Shown here: positions 24,275-34,070 of the stretch, one piece after another
Layout of the letters: each line of letters starts with the position of its first letter
Numbering within the stretch: position 1 is the stretch's first letter
Assembly (NCBI GenBank): GCA_017445145.1
Contig: JAFSVI010000144.1
Span: 1-36,991, forward strand
Length of the DNA: 36,991 nucleotides
Direction of reading: 5' to 3'
DNA from: Bacteroidaceae bacterium
GTDB lineage: Bacteria; Bacteroidota; Bacteroidia; Bacteroidales; Bacteroidaceae
Position numbers and translations under genes: made by a program
Notes under the pieces: model-generated
Told to the model about the DNA's origin: nothing
Database searches by the model: none
The model's input: the letters and a program-made list of their open reading frames with translations, nothing else

Positions 24275-27200
24275 ATGATGAAGCAGGTAAACATCCGGAT
24301 TCCTTCACGAATCCTGGCCCTCATCTGTGGGCTGTTCATCTCCCTTGGTGCCTTTGCCCAGATAACGGTGAAGGGTAACGTCAAGGATGATACCGGCGAA
24401 CCCGTCTTTGGAGCCACTATCCGCGTCGTAGGACAGCAGGGCGGCACCACGACGGACTTCGACGGTAATTTCTCTATCGAGGCGCCGCAAGGCAGCCAAA
24501 TCACCATCTCGTTCATGGGCTTTGCCACGCAGACACTGCCGGCACGCCCGCAGATGAACGTCACCCTCCACGAGGATGCCACCGTGCTCGAGGACATCGT
24601 GGTCATCGGCTACGGCGTGGCCAAGAAGAGCGACCTCACGGGTTCGGTCACAGCCTTGAAGCCCGATGAGAAGAACCACGGCCTCATCGTCAGCGCACAA
24701 GACATGATCCAGGGCAAGATTGCCGGTGTGAACGTCACCTCCGGCGGCGGCACTCCCGGCGGCGGCGCCAGCATCCGCATCCGCGGCGGCTCGTCGCTCA
24801 ATGCCAGCAACGACCCTCTCATCGTCATCGACGGTCTTGCCATGGACAACCAGGGCGTGAAGGGTCTGGCAAACCCGCTCTCGATGGTCAACCCTCAGGA
24901 CATCGAGAGCTTCACGGTGCTTAAGGATGCCTCCGCCACCGCCATCTACGGTTCGCGCGGCTCCAACGGTGTCATCATCATCACCACCAAGAAGGGTAAC
25001 AAGGGCCAGAAGCCTCACGTGAGCTACAACGGCAACATCTCCGTTTCCATGCCCACCAAGACCCTCGACGTGATGGGTGCCGACGAGTACCGCTCCTTCA
25101 TCAACAGCTACTATGGCGAAGGCTCCACGGCCGCCAGCTTGCTCGGCAACGCCGACACCGACTGGCAGAAGGAAATCTACCGCACCGTGATCAACACGGA
25201 GCACAACATCACCCTCGCCGGAGGCCTCAAGCACATGCCCTACCGTATCACCGTGGGCTACACAGACCAGGAAGGTATTCTCAAGACCTCCAACTTCCAG
25301 CGCACCACGGCAAGCGTATCGCTCAGCCCGTCGTTCCTCGACGACCACCTGACGTTCAACATCAACGGCAAGTTCATGTACGCCTACAACCGCTATGCCA
25401 ACACCGACGCCATCAACGACGCCGTGCGCATGGACCCCACACAGCCCGTGTATGACGCCACACCAAACTACGGAGGCTACTTCGCCTGGAAGGCCGACGG
25501 CTCGGCATACCAGGACAGCTCCTACCCCACCATCATCAACACCTATGCCGGCTCCAACCCCGTGGCACGCCTCAACGAGAAGTACGACCGCGCCAACTCG
25601 TTCGACTACATGGGCAACGTGGAGGCCGATTACAAGATCCACGGCCTCGAGGACCTGCGCCTCCACATGAACTTCTCGGGCGACTGGGCCAACGGCAAGC
25701 AGAAGACCACATACCAGCCCTGGGGACCGTCGAACTTCTACTATGGCAACGACGGGTGGTCGAAGGAGAGCAAGTACAACCTCATCTACTCGGCCTACGC
25801 ACAGTACTACAAGGACTTCAACGAGCGTCACCATTTCGACATCATGGCGGGCTATGAGTGGAGCCACAAGAAATACTGGGGCACGTCGGAATACACAGGC
25901 TACTACCCCACCACCAGCGGACTGACCGACGAGGCCACAGGCACGCCGCTTGCCGGCACGCAGTACAAACCCTCGTATGGCGAATGGGAGCAGGAGAGCT
26001 ACCTCGTCAGCTTCTACGGACGCGCCAACTACATACTCCTCGACCGCTACATGTTCACCGGCACCGTGCGCTACGATGGCTCCAGCCGCTTCAAGGACCA
26101 CTGGGCACTCTTCCCCTCGGCAGCCTTCGCCTGGAAGCTTAAGGAGGAGCCGTTCCTGCGCAACGTCAATTGCGTTGACGACCTCAAGCTGCGTCTGGGA
26201 TGGGGTAAGACAGGACAGCAGGACGGCATCGGCAACTACAACTACTTTGCCTCATACAACGTCAACATCAACAACACCGACGGACGCTACCCCATCGTAG
26301 GCGTGAACCCCACCGGCATTCTCTACCGCCCCGATGCCTACAACGAGGACCTCAAGTGGGAAACGACGACGACATACAACGTGGGCGTTGATTTCAGCTT
26401 CTGGAACAACCGCCTGCTCGGTAGCGTCGATGCATACTACCGCAAGACCACAGACCTCATCAACACAGCCTACGTCAGCGCCGGCTCCAACTTCCGCAAC
26501 CAGGTGCTCTCCAACATTGGCTCACTGGAGAACAAGGGTGTCGAGGTGATGCTCACCGCACGACCCATCGTCACCAAGGACTGGATGTGGGAAATCACAG
26601 GCAACTTCACCTACAACAAGAACGAAATCACCGAACTCACCGGCGAGTCATCCATCGTCATGACTGGCGGCATCAGCTCCGGCACAGGCAACCAGGTGCA
26701 GGCACATGCCGTGGGCCATCCCGCAAACTCCTTCTACGTCTATCAGCAAGTCTATGACACCAACGGGCTGCCACTCGAGGGCGTGTTCGTGGACCGCAAC
26801 GGCGACGGCAAGATCAGCGAGAGCGACCGCTACTTCTACAAGAGCCCACATGCACCCTTCCTGGCAGGCCTGAGCACACGCCTTCAGTACAAGGGCTGGG
26901 ACCTGGGCATCGGTCTGCGCGCCAGCTTCAACAACTACATCTACTGGGACAAGCAGGCCGGCTATGCCAACACGGCCAAGCGCTACGACAGCTCGTTCAA
27001 CTACCTGCAGACGAGCATACCATCGGCCATCGCCAACAACTGGTCCACGTATGACTATGTCGTATCCGACTACTTCGTACACAACGCCTCGTTCCTCAAG
27101 CTCGACAACATAACCCTGGGCTACAGCTTCGAGACACGCGACAACATACTGCGCGGACGTGCCTATGTCTCTGCCACCAACGTATGTACCTTCACCAAGT

Positions 27201-27295
27201 ACGACGGCGTGGACCCCGAGGTGTTCGGAGGCATCGACAACTCCATTTACCCGCGCCCACTCACCATCCTGGCCGGTGTGGCTCTCGACTTCTAA
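24275..27295 (+). CDS. susC: SusC-like TonB-dependent outer-membrane starch transporter
   Basis: This 1006-residue protein imports maltooligosaccharides through the outer membrane with SusD as lid. A signal peptide (MMKQVNIRIPSRILALICGL to about residue 29, AFAQ) is followed by a carboxypeptidase-like beta domain (ITVKGNVKDDTGEPVFGATI, residues 30-105). The SusC signature VVIGYGVAKKSDLTGSV is at about residue 110, the plug domain has GSSLNASNDPLIVIDG and FTVLKDASATAIYGSRGSNG, and a 22-strand barrel ends in ...LAGVALDF. The ATG at 24275 is chosen because the signal peptide starts there; the frame is open to 24194, but that is leader DNA after the promoter. susD follows after 45 bases. The starch role rests on the neighbouring susB, malQ and amylase genes. 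Confidence 0.95.
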   Translation: MMKQVNIRIPSRILALICGLFISLGAFAQITVKGNVKDDTGEPVFGATIRVVGQQGGTTTDFDGNFSIEAPQGSQITISFMGFATQTLPARPQMNVTLHEDATVLEDIVVIGYGVAKKSDLTGSVTALKPDEKNHGLIVSAQDMIQGKIAGVNVTSGGGTPGGGASIRIRGGSSLNASNDPLIVIDGLAMDNQGVKGLANPLSMVNPQDIESFTVLKDASATAIYGSRGSNGVIIITTKKGNKGQKPHVSYNGNISVSMPTKTLDVMGADEYRSFINSYYGEGSTAASLLGNADTDWQKEIYRTVINTEHNITLAGGLKHMPYRITVGYTDQEGILKTSNFQRTTASVSLSPSFLDDHLTFNINGKFMYAYNRYANTDAINDAVRMDPTQPVYDATPNYGGYFAWKADGSAYQDSSYPTIINTYAGSNPVARLNEKYDRANSFDYMGNVEADYKIHGLEDLRLHMNFSGDWANGKQKTTYQPWGPSNFYYGNDGWSKESKYNLIYSAYAQYYKDFNERHHFDIMAGYEWSHKKYWGTSEYTGYYPTTSGLTDEATGTPLAGTQYKPSYGEWEQESYLVSFYGRANYILLDRYMFTGTVRYDGSSRFKDHWALFPSAAFAWKLKEEPFLRNVNCVDDLKLRLGWGKTGQQDGIGNYNYFASYNVNINNTDGRYPIVGVNPTGILYRPDAYNEDLKWETTTTYNVGVDFSFWNNRLLGSVDAYYRKTTDLINTAYVSAGSNFRNQVLSNIGSLENKGVEVMLTARPIVTKDWMWEITGNFTYNKNEITELTGESSIVMTGGISSGTGNQVQAHAVGHPANSFYVYQQVYDTNGLPLEGVFVDRNGDGKISESDRYFYKSPHAPFLAGLSTRLQYKGWDLGIGLRASFNNYIYWDKQAGYANTAKRYDSSFNYLQTSIPSAIANNWSTYDYVVSDYFVHNASFLKLDNITLGYSFETRDNILRGRAYVSATNVCTFTKYDGVDPEVFGGIDNSIYPRPLTILAGVALDF

Positions 27296-27340
27296 TGCGA
27301 AGCTCCAACTCATAGTAACCACCATTAAAGAACAAAAGCT

Positions 27341-28945
27341 ATGCGATTCAATAATTCCAAATACATACTTCCTGTGGCAGCCATCGCCTTGACAACGGCC
27401 CTCGGCTCGTGTGTCAAGGACTTGGACGTCACGCCCATAGACCCCAGCACAACCATGACTGTTGACGAGCCGGGGCTATACACGAAATGCTATGCCAACA
27501 TGGCCCTGGCCGGCAACACCGGCGCCAATGGCGACTGTGACATCGATGGCCTCGATGGAGGCACGACGGGCTTTGTGCGCCAGATGTGGAACGCCAACGA
27601 GCTGACCACCGACGAAGCCATCTGCGGATGGGGCGACCCCGGCATACCACAGTTCAACTACAACACATGGGATGCCTCACACCCCATGCTGCAAGGTTTC
27701 TACTACCGCCTCTACACAGGCATCGCCTACTGCAACCACTATCTCGACGTGTGTGCAGACGTCGATGCCACGCGCCAGGCAGAGATACGCTTCCTGCGTG
27801 CGCTCTACTACTATTACCTCATGGACTGCTACGGCAACGTGCCCTTCACCACAGCTCTTTCGGCCGAGACACCCTCACAGATCCAACGTGCCGATCTCTT
27901 CAAATGGATTGAGGGCGAGCTGAAAGAGATTCAGAGTTCGATGCTCGAACCGGCCGCACGCACCAGCAGCGACAACGGCTACGGCCGTGCCGACCAGGAT
28001 GCCGTCAACCTCCTCCTCGCACGCATGTACCTCAATGCCGAGGTATATACCGGCAAAGAACATTGGGAGGATGCCAAGGCCTATGCCGAGAAGGTCATCA
28101 AGGGTCCGCACAAACTGTGGAGCTCGGGCAAGAACGGCTGGAGTGCATACCAGATGCTCTTCATGGGCGACAACGGCGAGAGCGGTGCATCATGCGAGTC
28201 CATACTCTCCCTGATGCAGGACGGCGTCACCACCACCTCATGGGGCACCACCCTCTTCCTCATGGCATCATGCTGGAAGGATGACATGGACCTCGCCGGC
28301 AACTACGGCACGAAGGAGTACTGGGCCGGCAACCGCGCCCGCAGCCAGTTCATTGCCAAGTTCTTCCCCAACGGTGACGCACCGGCAGTGGGCATTGCCG
28401 ACATGGCCGTGGCTGCCGGCGACGATCGTGCCCTCTTCCACGGCATCGACCGCGAGCTCACTGTCACCAACCCCAGCGAGTTCACATCGGGTTACTCCGT
28501 AGGCAAGTTCCGCAACACCTACTCCACCGGTGCCACACCCCACAACAGCCAGTTCATCGACACCGACTTCTTCCTGATGCGCGCAGCTGAGGCATACCTC
28601 ATCGCTGCCGAGGCCGAGGCACGCAGCAATGGCGGCAGGGTCACGGAAACAGGCCTGGGCTATATCAACGATCTCCGCCGCCGTGCCCACGCCAAGGACG
28701 CCACGCTCGACAACTGCACCCTCGAATTCATACTCGACGAGCGCTCACGCGAGCTCTACTACGAAGGCTTCCGCCGCACCGACCTCATCCGCTACGGCTA
28801 CTTCGGCGGCGACAACAACTACACATGGGACTGGAAAGGCGGAGTGCAGAGCGGACAGAGCTTTGCGGCCTTCCGCAACGTCTTTGCCCTCCCGGCGGAG
28901 GACATCAACGCCAACCCCAAGCTCACGCAGAACGCTGGCTATTGA
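27341..28945 (+). CDS. susD: SusD-like starch-binding outer-membrane lipoprotein
   Basis: The 534-residue protein has a lipoprotein signal MRFNNSKYILPVAAIALTTA with the lipobox LGSC (Cys at about 24). It has the SusD helical TPR-like core: YYRLYTGIAYCNHYLD, RQAEIRFLRALYYYYLMDCYGNVPF, ADQDAVNLLLARMYLNAEVY, and the C-terminal RAAEAYLIAAEAEARSN, FILDERSRELYYEGFRRTDLIR. It binds starch helices and caps the SusC barrel. It is 45 bases downstream of susC. The following gap (28946-29051) holds a REP-like repeat and hairpin. Confidence 0.95.
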   Translation: MRFNNSKYILPVAAIALTTALGSCVKDLDVTPIDPSTTMTVDEPGLYTKCYANMALAGNTGANGDCDIDGLDGGTTGFVRQMWNANELTTDEAICGWGDPGIPQFNYNTWDASHPMLQGFYYRLYTGIAYCNHYLDVCADVDATRQAEIRFLRALYYYYLMDCYGNVPFTTALSAETPSQIQRADLFKWIEGELKEIQSSMLEPAARTSSDNGYGRADQDAVNLLLARMYLNAEVYTGKEHWEDAKAYAEKVIKGPHKLWSSGKNGWSAYQMLFMGDNGESGASCESILSLMQDGVTTTSWGTTLFLMASCWKDDMDLAGNYGTKEYWAGNRARSQFIAKFFPNGDAPAVGIADMAVAAGDDRALFHGIDRELTVTNPSEFTSGYSVGKFRNTYSTGATPHNSQFIDTDFFLMRAAEAYLIAAEAEARSNGGRVTETGLGYINDLRRRAHAKDATLDNCTLEFILDERSRELYYEGFRRTDLIRYGYFGGDNNYTWDWKGGVQSGQSFAAFRNVFALPAEDINANPKLTQNAGY

Positions 28946-28977
28946 TGCCATGTTCCACAACCATCCATAACTGCAAT

Positions 28978-29030
28978 ACGTTGAGTATCTAACTGTAAAA
29001 ACGTTGAGTATGCCGTCGTATCGCGACGGC
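28978..29030. repeat. Direct repeat plus hairpin between susD and susE
   Basis: ACGTTGAGTAT occurs twice (28978-28988 and 29001-29011, period 23). It is followed at once by the hairpin GCCGTCG-TATCG-CGACGGC (29012-29030). The 9-mer TGAGTATCT and the CGCGACG core are shared with the element at 1019-1062 beside the RAYT gene. It may act as an RNA processing or stability element in the sus mRNA, or be a dispersed REP copy. There is no T-run, so it is not a standard terminator. Confidence 0.6.
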
Positions 29031-29051
29031 CACCCCAAAAACCCAAAACTC

Positions 29052-30293
29052 ATGCAAAAGAAACCATTATATGCGATGCTGCTCCTCGCCGGAGCCTTCG
29101 CCTTCACAGCATGCAGCGACGACAACGAGTCCAATCCCACCATCACGCAGCCGTCGGCATTCAGCATCTTCGAACCTGCCGTGGGAAAGGCAAACATCGA
29201 CCTGCAGAAGTCACAGAGCATACAGCTCACATGGTCCATACCCAACTACACCGACTTCGGCGCACCTGTGGTGCCGACATACGTCGTGCAGGCATCGCCT
29301 ACGGGGTCGTTCACCAAGGAGTTCGACCGCGAGGCCAAGGACAACGCCGGTGCTGACTACATCGTGCTCGAACAGACCTTCAACAGCACCTCCGGCGACA
29401 TCAATGCCGAAGGCCTGAACCAGTCCATGCAGCTCATGCTCGGGTGGGACAAGGAAGACGACGTGCCGGCCGCGCTGCCCGTCACCTTCCGCGTCGTGGC
29501 ATCCATACGCGACGCCTCGAGCCGCGACTACTTCCCCATCACCTCCTCCAACACCGTGCAGCTCAACACCGTGCCCTACTACATCGTCAACATGCCACCC
29601 GTGGTGTGGTACATGGTCGGCAACAACATCGGCTCTGCATCGTGGAGCAACGATGCCTCTTCAGTGGGCACAGGCCTCATACCGCTGCTGCCAAGCTCCG
29701 ACGAGGAGTATGACAAGGCCACGGGCACAGGCGTTATCTCCTACACGGGATTCATGACGGCCGGCACGCAGTTCAAGTTCGTGCGCACGCCCGGCGACTG
29801 GGGCAGCGGCGACACCAGCGTCAGCCCGCGCATGCAGCTCCACTACCAGGATGTTGACAGCCCCGACGCTGCACTGATTTCCGACGAGGACGGCGACAAC
29901 CACAACATCGGCATCCGCGCCGACGGCTACTACGTCATCTCGCTCAACACCAAGAGCCTCAAGGTCACCATCGCGGCCTACGAGAAGCAGCCCAAGACCT
30001 TCGCCACGATGAGCATGCCCGGCGACTACAACAGCTGGAGCATGGACAACCACATGACGGCGTGCGAGACGCTCTCCGGCGAGAGCCACATCTGGATGGC
30101 ACAGTTTGCCCCCGAGGCCGAAGGAGGCGTGAAGTTCGCCGCCAACGACGACTGGGCCGACAACTGGGGTGCCGAGGCCTTCCCCTACGCCACGGGCGTC
30201 GGCGGAGGTGCCAACATCCCCTACACGGCAGGCTCGTACACCGTGTTCTTCAATGACATCACTGGTCAGTACTATTTCATCGCCAACCAATAG
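29052..30293 (+). CDS. susE: SusE-like surface starch-binding lipoprotein
   Basis: The 413-residue lipoprotein (signal MQKKPLYAMLLLAGAFAFTAC with lipobox FTAC) has the SusE N-terminal domain (residues about 30-185: SAFSIFEPAVGKANIDLQKS ... LTWSIPNYTD). A CBM-like beta-sandwich follows (PVVWYMVGNNIGSASW ..., residues 190-310), and a second C-terminal sandwich (FATMSMPGDYNSW ... GVKFAANDDWADNWG ... FFNDITGQYYFIA, residues 315-413). The last domain is clearly related to that of the next gene. These proteins bind starch at the cell surface next to SusCD. The ATG at 29052 is chosen because it begins the signal; an upstream ATG at 29004 would lie in the hairpin. The SusE assignment rests on order, lipobox and domain layout. 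Confidence 0.85.
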   Translation: MQKKPLYAMLLLAGAFAFTACSDDNESNPTITQPSAFSIFEPAVGKANIDLQKSQSIQLTWSIPNYTDFGAPVVPTYVVQASPTGSFTKEFDREAKDNAGADYIVLEQTFNSTSGDINAEGLNQSMQLMLGWDKEDDVPAALPVTFRVVASIRDASSRDYFPITSSNTVQLNTVPYYIVNMPPVVWYMVGNNIGSASWSNDASSVGTGLIPLLPSSDEEYDKATGTGVISYTGFMTAGTQFKFVRTPGDWGSGDTSVSPRMQLHYQDVDSPDAALISDEDGDNHNIGIRADGYYVISLNTKSLKVTIAAYEKQPKTFATMSMPGDYNSWSMDNHMTACETLSGESHIWMAQFAPEAEGGVKFAANDDWADNWGAEAFPYATGVGGGANIPYTAGSYTVFFNDITGQYYFIANQ

Positions 30294-30362
30294 CAAGTGT
30301 GCGCGGTGCCAACCAAGGCACCGCACACCAACGAACCCTCAACCTCAAAACATAACACACTC

Positions 30363-32198
30363 ATGCGAAAGTTATTATATTGCGCAGCGGCAGCCCTTCT
30401 CGGGCTGACCGCATGCACCGAGGACTACAAGGACTGGAAACCACAGACACAGCCCACACAACCCGCCACAGTCACCTTCGGCGACGGTAGCATCACCGAG
30501 GTGGCTACCATAGACCTCAACGCCCTGCCCGAGGGCCAGACACAAGTGAAGGTGGCCACCATCGTTGCACCAACGGCATCGGCCGACGGCTACACACCTT
30601 CCTACACCATCGCCATCGGCGACAAGACCTACGACATCGATGCCGATGGCCTCATGGACGTAGCCGAACTGCAGACCTACGTCAACGAGAACTTCGGACG
30701 CCGCCCCGTGGAACGCCAGATACCCGCCACCATCAGCATGTGGGTGGCCAACGGCACCACGGCAGTGAAGTCGGCCACCTCAGGCACCTTCAACATCAGC
30801 GTCATACCCGAAGCGCCGCAGATTGCCAGCGCCTACTACATCATTGGCGGCCCCAACTCCGACTGGGCCGGCTCGGCTGCTGCCAAGAGCATCAAGTTCT
30901 CCCACAGCGACCAGGACGTGTATGAGGATCCCGTGTTCACCGTGGTGTTCGATGCCGTGGCGGATGGCGACACATGGTTTGCCATCGGCAGCGACGAGGC
31001 GTGCGATGCCATCACTACGAGTGGCGACTGGAGCAAGCTCCTCGGCACCACCTCCGGCAACGGCAACAGTGGCGACGCCGGCATCCTGGCACCGCGCTCG
31101 AGCCTCTCGGACGACGGCTCCTTCAAGGTTGCCGCCGGTGCCAAGAAAATCAAGGTCACCATCAACATGATGGAGTACAGCTACAAGGTCGAGGCTGTGA
31201 ACATTGCTGAGAACTACTACGTCGTGGGCGGCACACTCGACTGGGCCGCGTCGGCAGCCAGCAAGGCACAGAAGTTCTCGCGCAGCGACAAAGACCTCTT
31301 CGAGGACCCCTATTTCACCATCATCATCCCCGCCAACGCGGGCGGCGACACGTGGTTTGCCATCGCCGACGATGAGGCGTGCGACGCCATCACCAATAAT
31401 GGCGACTGGAGCAAGCTCTACGGCACCACGGCCGGCAACGGCCAGAACGGCGCCACAGGCTCGCTGGCACGACGCACAGACCTCAGCGACGACGGCTCGC
31501 TGAAGTACTCCTCCAGCGCCGCACAGATCAAGATTGTCATCAACATGCTCGAGGGCACCTTCGCCATCTCCGACGTCGCACCACAGTACTACATGGTGGG
31601 CGCATTGCCCGGATGGAACGAGGAGGGCGCACGCAAGGCGCTGCTCTACCCCACCTCAGCTTCCGTGATGACCTACACGTCGAAGTACACCGGTGCATGG
31701 GACCTCAAGATATGGAATGCCAACGACCTCGGCAACTGGGACAACTGCTACGGCTGCGTCGTCGATGGCTGCAGCGATGCCACAGGCGCCCTCATCAGCT
31801 CCGGAGCACAGGCCATCTCCGCCCCGTCGGCTGAGTTCTACACCTTCACCTTCGACCTCGGCACGATGACCTACACATGGACCAAGCTCGACAACCAGAC
31901 GCCAACAGAGTATGAGGCCATCGGCATCATCGGCGACTTCAACGGCTGGGGTGGCGACATCGACATGAGCCAGGTGACACCTCACAACTGGTACGCCGAG
32001 GCCACCGTCACCGGCGGCGGCCTCAAGTTCCGCGCCAACCACGACTGGGCCGTCAACTGGGGTGCTGAGCTCACCGTCGATGAAGGCTCATTCTATGCCA
32101 CCGGCACCAATGGCGGAGCCAACATCCAAGTACCCGAAGGCAACTATGCCTTCTACCTCAACGACATCACAGGGCAGTTCGCCATCGTGAAGCGATAA
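30363..32198 (+). CDS. susF: SusF-like surface starch-binding lipoprotein with duplicated domains
   Basis: The 611-residue lipoprotein (MRKLLYCAAAALLGLTACTE, lipobox LTAC) has an N-terminal SusE/F-type domain (residues 30-150) and then four beta-sandwich modules. Modules 1 and 2 (about 157-278 and 282-404) are a recent duplication, sharing GDTWFAI..DEACDAIT..GDWSKL.GTT.GNG.. and LSDDGS. Module 3 (about 408-510) begins YYMVGALPGWNEEG. Module 4 (516-611, IGIIGDFNGWGGDIDMS ... LNDITGQFAIVK) resembles the SusE C-terminus. Bacteroides SusF has three CBMs of similar kind, so the extra unit is notable. It starts 70 bases after SusE at the ATG that begins the signal, and is followed by a terminator. 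Confidence 0.85.
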   Translation: MRKLLYCAAAALLGLTACTEDYKDWKPQTQPTQPATVTFGDGSITEVATIDLNALPEGQTQVKVATIVAPTASADGYTPSYTIAIGDKTYDIDADGLMDVAELQTYVNENFGRRPVERQIPATISMWVANGTTAVKSATSGTFNISVIPEAPQIASAYYIIGGPNSDWAGSAAAKSIKFSHSDQDVYEDPVFTVVFDAVADGDTWFAIGSDEACDAITTSGDWSKLLGTTSGNGNSGDAGILAPRSSLSDDGSFKVAAGAKKIKVTINMMEYSYKVEAVNIAENYYVVGGTLDWAASAASKAQKFSRSDKDLFEDPYFTIIIPANAGGDTWFAIADDEACDAITNNGDWSKLYGTTAGNGQNGATGSLARRTDLSDDGSLKYSSSAAQIKIVINMLEGTFAISDVAPQYYMVGALPGWNEEGARKALLYPTSASVMTYTSKYTGAWDLKIWNANDLGNWDNCYGCVVDGCSDATGALISSGAQAISAPSAEFYTFTFDLGTMTYTWTKLDNQTPTEYEAIGIIGDFNGWGGDIDMSQVTPHNWYAEATVTGGGLKFRANHDWAVNWGAELTVDEGSFYATGTNGGANIQVPEGNYAFYLNDITGQFAIVKR

Positions 32199-32216
32199 CC
32201 CACAACCAGCACCAAG

Positions 32217-32272
32217 CCCCGCAGGGCAGATACCACGCACACGCCGTGGCTGTTCCTGCGGGGTTTCTTTTT
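32217..32272 (+). terminator. Terminator between susF and the amylase gene
   Basis: A 9-bp perfect stem CCCCGCAGG (32217-32225) and CCTGCGGGG (32255-32263) is followed by TTTCTTTTT. The loop is long and holds a smaller hairpin (CCACG...CGTGG). It lies 18 bases after the susF stop and 19 before the amylase ATG, so it likely attenuates transcription into the amylase gene. Confidence 0.75.
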
Positions 32273-32291
32273 ACCACATCATCTTCACACA

Positions 32292-34049
32292 ATGCAAACA
32301 CTACGTCCTCTCCTACCACTGCTGCTCACCGCATCACTACTCGCATGCGGCGACGACGAACCCATAAGCCCCACGCCTGAACCCACACCAACACCCACCG
32401 ACACCATTCCCGCCACACCAACAGAACCCGAACAGCCCGAGACACCGGCACAGACCGTCGTGGGGTGGCCGGCAGACTACGGAGGTGTCATGCTCCAGGC
32501 ATTCTACTGGGACGGCTATGCCGATGCCTCGTGGCAGCGCCTGACGGCACAAGCCGACGACTTCTCGCCCTTTTTCTCGCTCGTGTGGGTGCCACAGAGC
32601 GGCAATTGCGGCAGCCAGAGCATGGGCTACGACGACCTCTACTGGTTCGACCACAACAGCTCCTTCGGCACCGAGGCCGACCTGCGCACCATGATCAGCA
32701 CCTTCCGTGCCAAGGACATCGGCACCATAGCCGACGTGGTCATCAACCACCGGCGCAACGTCAGCAACTGGGTCGATTTCCCGGCTGAGACATATGGCGG
32801 CGTAACATACCAGATGCAGGCATCCGACATCTGCGCCAACGATGACAACGGCGCCACTGCCACCTGGGCAGCGCAAAACGGATACACGCTCTCCAGCGCC
32901 AACGACACGGGCGAAGGATGGGACGGCATGCGCGACCTCGACCACACCTCGGCCAACGTGCAGACATGCGTCAAGGCATACCTCGACTACCTCTTGTCCG
33001 ACCTGGGCTACACGGGGTTCCGCTACGACATGGTGAAGGGCTACTCCGGCACCTACACCAAGCTCTACAACGAGAGCGCACAGCCGCAGTTTTCCGTCGG
33101 CGAGTGCTGGGACGGCACACAGACCATAGCCAACTGGATTGACGCCACCGGCAAGACGAGTGCCGCCTTCGACTTCCAGTTCCGCTACACGGTGCGCAAC
33201 GCCGTGAACAACGGCAACTGGGCACGCCTGGCACAGACCAACGACGGCAACTGGCCACTCATCGCCACACGCTACAACAACGGTGCCTACCGTCAGTGGG
33301 CTGTCACCTTCGTGGAGAACCACGACACCGAGCGCCGACCCAATGCCGAGCAGGACCCCATACGCCGCGACACACTCGCTGCCAACGCCTACCTCATCGC
33401 CTCGCCAGGCACACCGTGTGTGTTCCTCAAGCACTGGAAAGCCTACAAGCACGACATAGCACGCATGATACAGGCCCGACAGCTGGCAGGTGTCACCAAC
33501 ACCAGCGCGCAGACACAGCTGCGCAGCGCCGACACCTACTATGCCGCTGCCACCACAGGCAAGAACGGACGCCTCGCCGTGTGGCTCGGCGACCAGAGCC
33601 TTGCAGCAGAGTCGCTTTCGGGCTACACACGCATCCTCGCCGGACAGAACTACAGCTACTGGGTTGACGACGCCCTTGCCACCGCATGGCAGGCGCTGCC
33701 ACAGCCCACATTCGCCTCGGACAACGTGAAGAAGAAGGACATCACCATCTACCTCAAAGACCCGGGATGGCCTGACGTGTATTTCTACGCCTGGGACGGC
33801 AACCTCTACATCGAAGACCAGTGGCCCGGCACCAACGTCACCGCTACACGCACCATCGGCGGCACAACCTACTACTACCGCACCTTCTCCGTCGCCGACG
33901 ACAGCACATACTCCATGAACATCATCTTCTCGCAGGGCAACGGCAAGCCGCAGACCATCGACATCACCGGCATCACGGCCGACAGCTACTACGAGATTGC
34001 CGCTACGGGCGACGACGGCAAATTCACGGTGAACAAGATAACACCATAA
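32292..34049 (+). CDS. Surface alpha-amylase lipoprotein, GH13, with C-terminal starch-binding domain
   Basis: The 585-residue lipoprotein (MQTLRPLLPLLLTASLLACG, lipobox LLAC) has a Pro/Thr linker (residues 28-55) and then the GH13 barrel. The catalytic residues are D246 in GFRYDMVKGY, E271 in VGECWDG and D345 in FVENHDTE, with IADVVINHRR before them. The sequence follows the short plant/bacterial alpha-amylase pattern and not SusG, which has a CBM58 inside its barrel. A C-terminal module of about 90 residues (VYFYAWDGNLYIEDQWPGTN ...) looks like CBM26. It occupies the susG position after susF and cuts starch outside the cell. A terminator lies just upstream and a hairpin just downstream. Confidence 0.93.
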   Translation: MQTLRPLLPLLLTASLLACGDDEPISPTPEPTPTPTDTIPATPTEPEQPETPAQTVVGWPADYGGVMLQAFYWDGYADASWQRLTAQADDFSPFFSLVWVPQSGNCGSQSMGYDDLYWFDHNSSFGTEADLRTMISTFRAKDIGTIADVVINHRRNVSNWVDFPAETYGGVTYQMQASDICANDDNGATATWAAQNGYTLSSANDTGEGWDGMRDLDHTSANVQTCVKAYLDYLLSDLGYTGFRYDMVKGYSGTYTKLYNESAQPQFSVGECWDGTQTIANWIDATGKTSAAFDFQFRYTVRNAVNNGNWARLAQTNDGNWPLIATRYNNGAYRQWAVTFVENHDTERRPNAEQDPIRRDTLAANAYLIASPGTPCVFLKHWKAYKHDIARMIQARQLAGVTNTSAQTQLRSADTYYAAATTGKNGRLAVWLGDQSLAAESLSGYTRILAGQNYSYWVDDALATAWQALPQPTFASDNVKKKDITIYLKDPGWPDVYFYAWDGNLYIEDQWPGTNVTATRTIGGTTYYYRTFSVADDSTYSMNIIFSQGNGKPQTIDITGITADSYYEIAATGDDGKFTVNKITP

Positions 34050-34070
34050 GCCACCACGGCCACACCCACA

